Position numbers and translations under genes: made by a program. This document shows, piece after piece, positions 28,370 through 36,763 of a stretch of DNA of 64,000 bases (position 1 is its first letter; each line of letters starts with the position of its first letter). Under the pieces are notes generated by a model. That model searched no databases, was not told where the DNA came from, and saw nothing but the letters and a program-made list of their open reading frames with translations. Source of the DNA: JAGVSR01 sp963786675 (GTDB taxonomy: Bacteria; Pseudomonadota; Alphaproteobacteria; Rhizobiales; Hyphomicrobiaceae); contig CAWAZY010000002.1 of NCBI GenBank assembly GCA_963786675.1, forward strand, positions 248,001 through 312,000. The letters are read 5' to 3'.

Positions 28370-28442
28370 TGCCGCCTAGGTGACTCGAACACCTGACCCC
28401 ATCATTACGAATGATGTGCTCTACCGGCTGAGCTAAGGCGGC
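28370..28442 (-). tRNA. tRNA-Thr (anticodon CGT)
   Basis: Read on the minus strand: acceptor GCCGCCT pairs with AGGCGGC, the D arm is GCTC/GAGC, the anticodon stem CATCA/TGATG closes the loop TTCGTAA with anticodon CGT, and the T arm AGGTG/CACCT closes TTCGAGT. The discriminator is A, and CCA is encoded right after (28369-28367). Length is 73 nt without CCA. All stems are perfect. Confidence 0.96.
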
Positions 28443-28705
28443 ATGACCCGGGCGGGAGGCCCCGACGGGTGCTGGTGGGAGGGCATAGCGGCTGCGTCCT
28501 GCGTTGGCAAGCCTCTCCCGTGACTGTGCGTTTGGAGCAAATGACCCCGGCACATTGGCCTATCCAGCGTCGCCGGGCTTGCCCGGGGACCCTCGGACGG
28601 ACTATCGAGCGAGCGGTCGGCACGCGACACCCGCGATTCGGGCGATCCGGCAGCCGCAAGACCGCCGGGCCGTGGCGACACGCCGGCAAACAGAGGGTCT
28701 GGGGC

Positions 28706-30010
28706 ATGAAAATCTGCATGATTGGCGCCGGCTACGTCGGCCTCGTCTCGGGCGCGTGCTTTGCCGACCTCGGATGGACCGTCACCTGCGTCGAAAACGA
28801 CAAGTCCCGCCTCGACGACCTCAACAAGGGCATCTCGCCCATTTATGAACCGGGCCTGGAAGACCTGATGGCCGCCAATATGAAGGCTGGCCGTTTGCGC
28901 TTTACCGGTGACATCGGCCCCGCGGTCAGCGAAGCCGATATCGTCTTCATCGGCGTCGGCACCCCCATGCGCCGTGGCGACGGCCATGCCGATCTCTCCT
29001 ACGTCTTCGGCGCCGTCGACGAGATGTGCCCGCACCTCACCGGCTATACCGTCATCGTCACCAAATCGACCGTGCCCGTCGGGACCGCGCGCAAGATCGA
29101 GGCCCGCCTCAAGGAGTTGCGCCCGGACGCCGACGTATCGATCTGCTCCAACCCTGAATTCCTGCGCGAAGGTTCGGCCATCCAGGACTTCATCGCGCCC
29201 GACCGCGTCCTCGTCGGCACCACCGACGACCGCGCCCGCGCATTGATGGAGCGCATCTACGAACCGTTGTCTCTGAAGGGCGTGCCCGTCATGTTCGTGA
29301 CGCGGGAATCCGCCGAGATCGCCAAGTACGCGTCGAATGCGTTCCTGGCCCTCAAGATCAGCTTCGTCAACGAACTGGCGGACCTGTGCGAGATCGTCGG
29401 CGCGGACGTGCATGAGGTGGCCAGCGCCATCGGCAAGGACAAGCGCATCGGCGACAAGTTCCTGCAGCCCGGCCCCGGCTACGGCGGCTCGTGCCTGCCC
29501 AAGGATGTCTCCGCCATCATCCGCACGGGCCGCGAGAACCGGACCCATCTGTCGCTCATCGAAGCTGTCGAACGGGTCAATCACGAGCGCAAGATCGCCT
29601 GCGCCAGCCGCATCGAGAAGGCAGGCGGCGGTTCGGTGCGCGGCAAGTCCATTGCGATCCTGGGTGTCACGTTCAAAGCCAATACCGACGACATGCGCGA
29701 TGCACCGAGCCTCGTTGTGCTGCCTCTCCTGCAGGAGCGCGGCGCGCAGATCCGGGTTTTCGATCCCCAGGGCCGCAAGCAGGGCGAAGCGTTGCTTCCC
29801 GGTGTTGTCTGGTGTGGAAGCGCGCTGGAAGCAGCCAAGGACGCCGACATCCTCGTCGTTCTGACCGAATGGAATGAATTCCGGACGCTCGACCTGAAAG
29901 AGGTCGCGGCGGTGATGCGAGGCAAGGTCGTCGTCGATCTGCGGAATATCTTGCATGCCAGCGACGCCGCCGAAGCGGGCCTGACGTACACGGCCATGGG
30001 CCGGAGCTGA
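28706..30010 (+). CDS. ugd: UDP-glucose 6-dehydrogenase
   Basis: A 434-residue enzyme that oxidises UDP-glucose to UDP-glucuronate with NAD. The N-terminal dinucleotide site G-A-G-Y-V-G-L-V-S-G begins at residue 7; the S-T-V-P-V-G-T and N-P-E-F-L-R-E-G motifs follow. The catalytic cysteine is in G-Y-G-G-S-C-L-P-K-D near residue 260. The C-terminal UDP-binding domain has G-V-T-F-K-A-N-T-D-D-M-R. The ATG at 28706 begins the conserved M-K-I-C-M-I-G. The product can supply GlcA to the neighbouring polysaccharide locus. The 263 bp between the tRNA and this start hold nothing recognisable. Confidence 0.95.
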   Translation: MKICMIGAGYVGLVSGACFADLGWTVTCVENDKSRLDDLNKGISPIYEPGLEDLMAANMKAGRLRFTGDIGPAVSEADIVFIGVGTPMRRGDGHADLSYVFGAVDEMCPHLTGYTVIVTKSTVPVGTARKIEARLKELRPDADVSICSNPEFLREGSAIQDFIAPDRVLVGTTDDRARALMERIYEPLSLKGVPVMFVTRESAEIAKYASNAFLALKISFVNELADLCEIVGADVHEVASAIGKDKRIGDKFLQPGPGYGGSCLPKDVSAIIRTGRENRTHLSLIEAVERVNHERKIACASRIEKAGGGSVRGKSIAILGVTFKANTDDMRDAPSLVVLPLLQERGAQIRVFDPQGRKQGEALLPGVVWCGSALEAAKDADILVVLTEWNEFRTLDLKEVAAVMRGKVVVDLRNILHASDAAEAGLTYTAMGRS

Positions 30011-30135
30011 AATCAGCACGGTTAAGACTGCCGCAAAGTTGGCCGCGGTTTGCGATGTGCGCGTAGCGGCTTTGGGATACATAGGGGCTGGCGCCGCGTT
30101 TGGCGCGCCGACGTTGCGTTTATCCCAGGGCTGGA

Positions 30136-31561
30136 ATGGACCTGAACCCACCAACACCCGACCTCATCGCGCGGCTCATCGACATCGTCGGGCCCGAAAA
30201 CGCCGTGACTGCGCCGGAGGATCAGGCGCCCTACCTCACCGAATGGCGCGGACTTTATGCGGGGCGCACGCCGGTCGTGCTGCGGCCAGGGTCGACCGCG
30301 GAGGTGTCCGCCATCCTCGCCCTCGCCAACGCACGCGCGGGTGGGCATCGTCCCCCAGTCCGGCAACACCGGCCTCGTCGGCGGCCAAATCCCTTTTGAG
30401 ACCGGACACGATATCGTCGTGTCGACCAACCGGCTGACCGCAATCCGCGCGACGGACCCTTCCGGCCGCTTCATGACGGTGGAAGCCGGCATAACCCTGG
30501 CCGACGTCCATCGGGCGGCCGAGGCCGTGGACCGGCAATTTCCCTTGAGCCTCGCCTCGGAAGGCAGCTGCCGCATTGGCGGCAATCTCGCGACGAATGC
30601 CGGCGGCGTCCATGTCTTGTCCTATGGCAGCGCGCGTGACCTCGTCCTGGGACTCGAAGTCGTACTCCCCGACGGCAAAATCTGGGACGGCCTGCGCGGC
30701 CTGAAAAAGGACAACGCCGGCTACGATCTCAAAGACCTGTTCGTCGGCTCGGAAGGGACGCTCGGCATCATTACGGCTGCGGTCTTGAAGCTCGTGCCCC
30801 GGCCCGCCGAGCAGGCGACCGCGCTCGTCGCTGTCCGCTCGCTGGAAGCCGCCCTCGGGCTTTCAACGTGGCGGAGACGCCGGGCCGGGGGCTGCCTCAC
30901 CGCCTTTGAATTCATGTCCGCCTTCAGCCTCGATCTCGTCACGCGGCACATTCCTGGCCGGTCGCTGCCGCTGGCCGGTCAGACGCCGTGGATGGTGCTT
31001 TTGGAACTGTCGAGCGGCGTGGGCGAGGGACGCGCCGCCGCCGCGGTCGAAGAAATCCTGACGGCGGCGCTCGATGGCGGTTTGGCGACGGATGCCGTCG
31101 TCGCCCAATCCCTGCAGCAGCGCGAGGCCCTATGGCACTTGCGCGATTCCATTTCCGAGGCCCAGAAGCACGAAGGCGGCAGCATCAAGCACGACATCTC
31201 AGTCGCGGTCAGCCGGATCCCGGATTTCGTCGCCCGGGCCGATGCCGTCGTGCAAAGGGTTTGCCCCGGTGCACGCCCCGTCGTGTTCGGCCACATGGGC
31301 GATGGCAACGTCCACTATAATGTCACCCAGCCACCCGGCATGGACAAGTCGGCTTACCTCGCGCAATGGGACGCGATGAACGAGGCGGTGCATCGTATCG
31401 TGGCGGATCTCGATGGCTCGATCTCAGCGGAGCACGGGATTGGCCGGCTGAAACGCGCCATTCTGGGCCGCTATCGCAGTCCGGTCGAATTGGATCTGAT
31501 GCGCACGATCAAGGCCGCCATCGACCCAAACGGGATCATGAACCCCGGCAAGCTTCTCTAA
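30136..31561 (+). pseudogene. FAD-linked oxidase (D-2-hydroxyglutarate/D-lactate dehydrogenase-like), frameshifted
   Basis: VAO/GlcD-type flavoprotein. The N-terminal segment (30136 to about 30334) and the main part are in different frames; an extra base near 30334 explains this and restores V-G-I-V-P-Q-S-G-N-T-G-L-V-G-G. Further on are G-G-N-L-A-T-N-A-G-G, G-S-E-G-T-L-G-I-I-T and, near the C-terminus, F-G-H-M-G-D-G-N-V-H-Y-N and E-H-G-I-G with N-P-G-K-L, all typical of D-2-hydroxyacid dehydrogenases with FAD_binding_4 and FAD-oxidase C domains. A second compensated slip lies near 30860-30890: reading L-F-N-V-A-E-T there looks more natural than the S-T-W-R-R-R of the present frame. About 475 residues when rebuilt. 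Confidence 0.88.
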
Positions 31562-31572
31562 GAACGAACGCC

Positions 31573-31602
31573 GTGCGGCGGGGGGCCTCAACCCCGCCGC
31601 AC
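31573..31602. terminator. GC-rich hairpin between convergent genes
   Basis: GTGCGGCGGGG (31573-31583) pairs perfectly with CCCCGCCGCAC (31592-31602) around an 8-nt loop. It sits between the convergent FAD oxidase and pqqC genes. There is no T tract on either side, so termination is plausible but not proven. Confidence 0.6.
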
Positions 31603-31612
31603 GAGCCCTCCG

Positions 31613-32377
31613 TTACATCCCTTCGGGGCGGTAGGCGCCCGGCGGAATGTGGCCGTTGACGTAGGCATGATGCAGCGCATCGAGCTGCGCCCACAAGACA
31701 TCGCATTTGAACTTGATGGCCTCGACGCAGGCTTCCTGCATCTCGCGCGTGTGCGCGTTGTGCTTGACGAACTCGAATGTGAAATTCGCGTCGCGCGGCG
31801 CCTGCGACAGGCGGCGCTTGAAGTAGGCCATCACGTCGTCGTTGACGAAATCGTAGTTGGCCAGCATGCCAGAAATGCGCTCGCGATGGATGGAGGGCGC
31901 GAACAGTTCGGTCAAAGACGAGGCCGCCGCCACGACGAGCGGCTGTTCGACAACAAACCGGACGTAGGCTTCGACTGCGAACCGGGTCGCGGGAAGTGCG
32001 CCGCGCATACTCGTGACGTAGTCGCGGTCAAGACCCAGGCAATCGGTCAGAACCAGCCAGCGCTCGATGCCGCCCGTCTCCTCCGGCGGCGTGCCGTCAT
32101 GATCCTGGATGCGATGGATCCACTCGCGGCGCAATTCGCGATCGTGGACGCGGCTCATGAAGGCGGCGTCCTTGCGGGGAATGGCCTCCTGATAGCAATA
32201 GCGGTTCAAGGCCCACGCGGCGACCTGGCCCTTGTTCAACTGACCGCCGTGCAACATCTTATGAAACGGGTGCAGATCGTGGTAGCGCGCGGGGCCCACC
32301 GCCCGCATCTGGGCTTCGAATTCCTCGATGCTCCAGGGCTGCTTGACCCCTTCGAACTTGCGGACAAACTCGTTCAT
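31613..32377 (-). CDS. pqqC: Pyrroloquinoline-quinone synthase (PqqC)
   Basis: A 254-residue all-helical oxidase that closes the last ring and oxidises AHQQ to PQQ. Recognisable features: Y-H-D-L-H-P-F-H near residue 32 with active-site His residues, N-R-Y-x-Y-Q-E-A-I-P-x-K-D, H-D-x-D-type D-H-D-G region near residue 95, and the E-A-Y-V-R-F block. The start at 32377 gives the normal family length; the longer frame is not conserved-looking. No pqqA, B, D or E is in the window, so the gene is separated from a classical pqq cluster. PqqC is typical of methylotrophic or alcohol-oxidising Alphaproteobacteria. Confidence 0.9.
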   Translation of the reverse strand: MNEFVRKFEGVKQPWSIEEFEAQMRAVGPARYHDLHPFHKMLHGGQLNKGQVAAWALNRYCYQEAIPRKDAAFMSRVHDRELRREWIHRIQDHDGTPPEETGGIERWLVLTDCLGLDRDYVTSMRGALPATRFAVEAYVRFVVEQPLVVAAASSLTELFAPSIHRERISGMLANYDFVNDDVMAYFKRRLSQAPRDANFTFEFVKHNAHTREMQEACVEAIKFKCDVLWAQLDALHHAYVNGHIPPGAYRPEGM

Positions 32378-32648
32378 TCTCAGGCACTCCCATGGCGCCC
32401 TTCGGCGCGTGTTGTTTGATTGGTGCGCGCCACCCTGGCGACAGGTCCCGGCCCTGCCGTTGACAGAGGTCAAATCTCCCGTTCACAGACCTTCACGAAT
32501 GTGTTGGCCGAAAGGGTGCGCGCGAAAGGGTAAACGGACGCGCGATTTATCATTTGGCCGGGACCGATGGACGCCTGCCCTTTCGCCCGGCAGGCGAACG
32601 GTTTAGACAGGACCTCGCTTTCACCCCTTGCCGTTGAGCCTCACGATC

Positions 32649-33863
32649 ATGGTTGCCGTTCTCCATCCGCGCGCCGCATCGGACCCGTCCACGATGCCGA
32701 GTGCCCCGTCCATGCCATCCCTGGCTGGCCTGACGCGCGAGAGCCTCGCCGCGGCGATGACCAGCATCGGCGTGCCCGACAAGCAGAACCGCATGCGGGT
32801 CAACCAGTTGTGGCGCTGGATCTACGTTTCGGGGGTCACCTCCTTCGACGCGATGACCGATGTCTCCAAGGACCTGCGCGGGACATTGGCCGCCAATTTC
32901 ACGCTCGATCGCCCGGAGATCGTCGAAGAACAGGTCTCCATCGACGGCACCCGCAAATGGCTTCTGCGCCTGCCCAAGCGCGGCCACGAACTGCGCGCCC
33001 CGGAAATCGAGTGCGTCTATATCCCCGAGGAGGATCGGGGCACCCTGTGCATCTCCTCGCAAGTCGGCTGCACGCTGACCTGCACGTTCTGCCATACCGG
33101 CACGCAGAAGCTCGTTCGCAACCTCGAAGCGGCGGAAATCGTCGGTCAGATCCTGCTGGCGCGTGACCGCATCGGCGACTGGCCCGGCGCCACGCCGCCC
33201 GGCGACGGTGCGATGCTGCCCATGAACGACCGCAAGATCACCAACATCGTGCTCATGGGCATGGGCGAGCCTCTGTATAATTTCGAGAATGTGCGCGACG
33301 CCATGGACGTCGCCTCCGACGATCAGGGGATTTCGCTGTCGAAGCGGCGGATCACGCTGTCCACGTCGGGTGTCGTGCCGGAGATCACCCGCTGGGGCGA
33401 GGAGTCGGGCACGATGCTGGCGATTTCGCTGCATGCGGTCCGCGACGACCTGCGTGACGTGCTGGTGCCGATCAACAAGAAGTACCCCATCGCCGACCTT
33501 CTCGAAGCCTGCCGCACCTATCCCGGCGTCTCCAATGCGCGCCGCATCACCTTCGAATACGTCATGCTGAAGGGCGTGAACGACAGTCTGGCCGAAGCGC
33601 GCGAACTGGTGCGCCTGCTCGCCGGCATTCCCGCCAAAATCAACCTGATCCCGTTCAATCCGTGGCCGGGCACCACCTACGAATGCTCCGACTGGACGCA
33701 AATCGAGAAGTTCGCCGAGGTCGTGAACAAGGCAGGCTACGCGAGCCCCGTGCGGACACCACGCGGCCGCGACATCCTCGCCGCCTGCGGTCAGTTGAAA
33801 TCCGAAAGCCAGAAATTGAGGGCCAGCGATCGGGCCGCCCCGTCCAGTGGCGCTGGAGCCTGA
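32649..33863 (+). CDS. rlmN: Dual-specificity rRNA/tRNA adenine-C2 methyltransferase RlmN
   Basis: Radical SAM enzyme that methylates A2503 of 23S rRNA and A37 of some tRNAs. The 4Fe-4S motif C-T-L-T-C-T-F-C has cysteines at residues 141, 145 and 148; the second catalytic cysteine is Cys380 in D-I-L-A-A-C-G-Q-L. G-M-G-E-P-L-Y-N and S-T-S-G motifs are present. I use the ATG at 32649; an in-frame TTG 7 codons upstream is less likely. The enzyme is divergent from pqqC and 5 bp ahead of a small membrane protein gene. Confidence 0.95.
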   Translation: MVAVLHPRAASDPSTMPSAPSMPSLAGLTRESLAAAMTSIGVPDKQNRMRVNQLWRWIYVSGVTSFDAMTDVSKDLRGTLAANFTLDRPEIVEEQVSIDGTRKWLLRLPKRGHELRAPEIECVYIPEEDRGTLCISSQVGCTLTCTFCHTGTQKLVRNLEAAEIVGQILLARDRIGDWPGATPPGDGAMLPMNDRKITNIVLMGMGEPLYNFENVRDAMDVASDDQGISLSKRRITLSTSGVVPEITRWGEESGTMLAISLHAVRDDLRDVLVPINKKYPIADLLEACRTYPGVSNARRITFEYVMLKGVNDSLAEARELVRLLAGIPAKINLIPFNPWPGTTYECSDWTQIEKFAEVVNKAGYASPVRTPRGRDILAACGQLKSESQKLRASDRAAPSSGAGA

Positions 33864-33868
33864 CGGAC

Positions 33869-34300
33869 ATGTTCTGGCGCACGCTCGGACGGCTCATCCT
33901 CGTGCCGATTGCTTTCGTCCTCGCCGCGATTGCTGCGGCGGCTGTCGCAGGAATCCTCGGGCTGGAAAAAATTACAGCCGCGATGAGCGGCACGGAAGGC
34001 GGCGCGGAGACCGTGATCGCCTATTGGGAACTCGTGGCCCAAGGCAGCGTCTATCTCGCGGGCCTGACGATCCTGCCCGCCCTGGCCGTGGTCCTCATCG
34101 GGGAGATCGCGCGCATTCGTTCGTGGCTCTACTACATGGTCGGCGGCGGATTGGCACTCGGACTGCTGCCGCTGCTGGCCAAGGCTGGTGTCGCGGGCGG
34201 TCCCGTGCCCTTGCCGCCCGAAGCGCTCTGGCAGGTCCTCGCCACGGCGGGCTTCTGCGGCGGCCTGGTCTATTGGCTCATCGCTGGACGCACGGCCTGA
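33869..34300 (+). CDS. Small integral membrane protein, unknown function
   Basis: A 143-residue hydrophobic protein with four predicted membrane helices (about residues 5-28, 50-75, 88-105, 120-140) and the ending G-G-L-V-Y-W-L-I-A-G-R. It begins 5 bp after rlmN, so it is probably cotranscribed. It resembles the next gene in length, helix spacing and the final G-G-L-V-Y-x-L-I-x-G-R motif, suggesting tandem duplication. No known family recognised. Confidence 0.75.
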   Translation: MFWRTLGRLILVPIAFVLAAIAAAAVAGILGLEKITAAMSGTEGGAETVIAYWELVAQGSVYLAGLTILPALAVVLIGEIARIRSWLYYMVGGGLALGLLPLLAKAGVAGGPVPLPPEALWQVLATAGFCGGLVYWLIAGRTA

Positions 34301-34411
34301 AGCGGCACACCGCGCGGGAAATCCCCGATTGCTGATCCGGGGATGCGCGGAGTATCGCTAGACGGCGAGCGTGGGACAGGCGCAGTTACCACGGGGAGTT
34401 AGAGGCGTTCG

Positions 34412-34837
34412 ATGGTGCGGTCGCTGTTCAGAATCTTGATCGGCTATGCCTTGGCCTCCATCGCCGCCGGCGGGGTGCAGACGCTTTTTGTGCTCTCCCC
34501 GCTGGAGGTGCTGGGCTCGCTCGAACGGGCCGGGCAGGCGGGTCTGCTGACCTTGATGGCCGGAACCCAGACCGCGACCTTCGCCGCACCGTTCGCCGGC
34601 ATCGCAATCATTTTGTCCGAGTGGCTCGCCCGGCGGGACTTGGCGACCTATGCCGCGTTCGGGCTGGCTATTGGCGCCACGGCCTTCATCGCGGTCTCGA
34701 CCGGCAGCGACGGCGACCGCCTTTTCCACGCTTACGCCGGTTTGGCGTTCCTCACGGCCGGGTTTGCCGGCGGTCTCGTTTACGGGTTGATATCCGGCCG
34801 GTGGGCGGGGTCCTGGCGGCGGTCGCACGGTCTCTGA
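34412..34837 (+). CDS. Small integral membrane protein, probable paralogue of the preceding gene
   Basis: A 141-residue protein with four hydrophobic segments, an N-terminal basic M-V-R-S-L-F-R-I and a C-terminal G-G-L-V-Y-G-L-I-S-G-R followed by a short basic tail. The shared C-terminal motif and arrangement with the protein at 33869-34300 suggest common origin. The ATG at 34412 lies right before the first helix. Function unknown. Confidence 0.75.
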   Translation: MVRSLFRILIGYALASIAAGGVQTLFVLSPLEVLGSLERAGQAGLLTLMAGTQTATFAAPFAGIAIILSEWLARRDLATYAAFGLAIGATAFIAVSTGSDGDRLFHAYAGLAFLTAGFAGGLVYGLISGRWAGSWRRSHGL

Positions 34838-34974
34838 CCGCAGGCGGGCACATTCGATCGCCAGTGCGTTCGACCAAATACGCATTGTTAAGGACCCGCT
34901 GGCAGGGTACATTGTGCGCTGCACAAAAAGTGGGTCGCGGGCCGGGGGGCCGCCAGCGAAAGGCCGGATTGCCC

Positions 34975-35574
34975 ATGCTCGACTTTGATCAAAACCTTAA
35001 TATCACACGGAAATTTGCCGACGCCATGTTTGGCTACACCCACGCCGCCATCAATGCGGCGTTCGAAGCCAATGCCCGGGCCTTGGCGGTCTGTTCGGAA
35101 GTTGGCCAGGCCCTCGATCCCGCCGCCCGCGCCAGAGATGACACGTATGAATGGTCGGGAGCGCCCCGTCGCCCGCGCACCGCTCTGAAGGTGGAAGACG
35201 TGCCGGCAGCCGGCTGGCCGCACAATCCGTTCGCGGCCTTCGCCACGCTTTTTGAGGCCGAAGCCGCCCGCGAGCGCATGGCGCGTCTGTCGCCGTTCGC
35301 GGCCCCCAACCCATTGGCGTGGTGGACGTGGACTCCGCAATCGGCCGCGCCGGCCACTTGGCCATGGGCCTACAGCATGATGTCATCGGGAATTCCGGGC
35401 TCCGTCGCCTGGCCCATGGCCGAAGCCAACGTCGCCTTGATGGATGCAGCGACCACGGCGGCACAAGCCACCGCCGCTAGCTTTCCCGCCTACCGCTCCG
35501 ACGCAGGATTCGCATCGGCCCAGGTCTGGTCGAGCGCGTCGGGCATTTGGCCGTGGCTCGACCGCGCGGCCTAG
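34975..35574 (+). CDS. Hypothetical protein, phasin-like in size and composition
   Basis: A 199-residue protein beginning M-L-D-F-D-Q-N-L-N-I-T-R-K-F. The N-terminal third is an amphipathic Ala-rich helical region (about residues 10-50), and the rest is rich in Ala, Pro and Trp (W-W-T-W near residue 120). The size and Ala-rich helix recall phasins or related granule proteins, but no diagnostic motif is visible and the assignment is only a suggestion. A long frame runs upstream from 34621 in the same phase, overlapping the previous gene; the ATG at 34975 avoids this. Confidence 0.6.
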   Translation: MLDFDQNLNITRKFADAMFGYTHAAINAAFEANARALAVCSEVGQALDPAARARDDTYEWSGAPRRPRTALKVEDVPAAGWPHNPFAAFATLFEAEAARERMARLSPFAAPNPLAWWTWTPQSAAPATWPWAYSMMSSGIPGSVAWPMAEANVALMDAATTAAQATAASFPAYRSDAGFASAQVWSSASGIWPWLDRAA

Positions 35575-35653
35575 TTCTTTCGTTTCCATACAGCGAATTG
35601 ATCCACGCGGCTCCAAGTGGCGGAGCTTGGTGTGGACCCATGTCCCGTGACAA

Positions 35654-36472
35654 CTACGGCGCCTGCGGGGGCTGTGGCGTGACGGGCGCAACGGGCGCGA
35701 CCGGCGCAGGCGCGGCTGGGGCCGAGGTGGCCGCCGGTGCCGCGGGTGCCGGCGAAACCTTGATCGTTTCGGCAGCTGGAGCAGGCACCGTGATGGTGAC
35801 CTGTTCGGCCGGAGCGACTGACGGAGCAGTTGGCGGGGTCGCGGGAGCGGTTACAGCTGGCGGCGCGATGACGACCACGCCTAGCGCGTCGGAACTGGAT
35901 GCGGACGGCGTCTTTCCAGCATCAGCCGCCGCGTCCTTGGCCTCGGTCTTTGCCGCCGCGTTGCTATCCGGCGTCGATCCTGACGGCGCGGGAGTCGTAT
36001 CCGCAACAGCTGGTTTCTCGGCCGGTGTTTCCACCTTTTCGCCGGGTGGTTCAGCCGGTTTGGCCTCCGGTTTTGGCTGCGGCTTGGGTTTTGGCTTGGA
36101 TGCCGTCACCGGCTTCTTCTTGGCGGCACCCGGCGCCACTTTCTCGGCGCAGCGGGGCGGGGCGAAACTGCCGTCGGCCTGCGGGATATGCGCGACCCAT
36201 GCGCACTTGGGCATCGCGCGGCATCCATCTTCTTGTTGATCCTCGCACTTCTGCGAAGCCTTGGCTGCGGCAGCCTTCTTGTCAGACGCCGGTGTTTTGG
36301 CCGGGTCTGCGGCCGGTTCGAGCCAGGGCAAGCTTTCAGCCGGTGCCGATTTCTTGTTTCCCGCAGCCGATGCGGGCGCGGCCGCATCCGGCGCTTGCGC
36401 GAGCGCTCCCGGCATTGCGGCCAGTACCGCCGCCATCGCCACACCGATCCGCCGCCCATTCAGACGTTTCAT
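35654..36472 (-). CDS. Secreted Pro/Ala/Lys-rich protein with a four-cysteine module
   Basis: A 272-residue protein with a clear signal peptide (M-K-R-L-N-G-R-R then a hydrophobic core ending A-L-A-Q-A near residue 26). A compact region near residues 68-105 has the pattern K-C-E-D-Q-Q-x-x-G-C-R-A-M-P-K-C-A-W-V and a fourth cysteine about 18 residues later, likely two disulfides. The rest is a Lys-Pro repeat-like linker and long Ala/Pro-rich disordered tail ending in P-Q-P-P-Q-A-P. Probably periplasmic or cell-surface; function unknown. It is divergent from argG. Confidence 0.75.
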   Translation of the reverse strand: MKRLNGRRIGVAMAAVLAAMPGALAQAPDAAAPASAAGNKKSAPAESLPWLEPAADPAKTPASDKKAAAAKASQKCEDQQEDGCRAMPKCAWVAHIPQADGSFAPPRCAEKVAPGAAKKKPVTASKPKPKPQPKPEAKPAEPPGEKVETPAEKPAVADTTPAPSGSTPDSNAAAKTEAKDAAADAGKTPSASSSDALGVVVIAPPAVTAPATPPTAPSVAPAEQVTITVPAPAAETIKVSPAPAAPAATSAPAAPAPVAPVAPVTPQPPQAP

Positions 36473-36763
36473 GCCGCCTCCCCATCGTCCCGTCCCATGT
36501 CCCGTCTGCACTTGGTCTCTTAAGCGGACCATGCAGGGCTTTTATCCCAATCGAGCATGGAGGAAGGGGGCGAATTGATGGTTTCCCGTTCACATTTCGC
36601 AGCTGCCCGGCAATGAACCTCTCTCCAGGACTGTTTCGTCGCCGGAATCGACCGCAGGCAGGGCGTCTCCGCCCTATCGCCGCATCGGCTTGATGTGCCA
36701 GCGGCGCCGCCTATAGTGCGGCGCGCTTTCACTCCCACCCCAACCCACGGACAGGACACCGAG

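Noticed and set aside
28370..28442. Integrative-element attachment site at tRNA-Thr
   Set aside because: No integrase gene and no duplicated tRNA 3' end were seen nearby.
28433..30157. 574-codon open frame on the minus strand opposite ugd
   Set aside because: It is the shadow of the well-supported ugd gene; composition is not protein-like and it overlaps the tRNA. GC-rich codon bias makes long antisense frames common.
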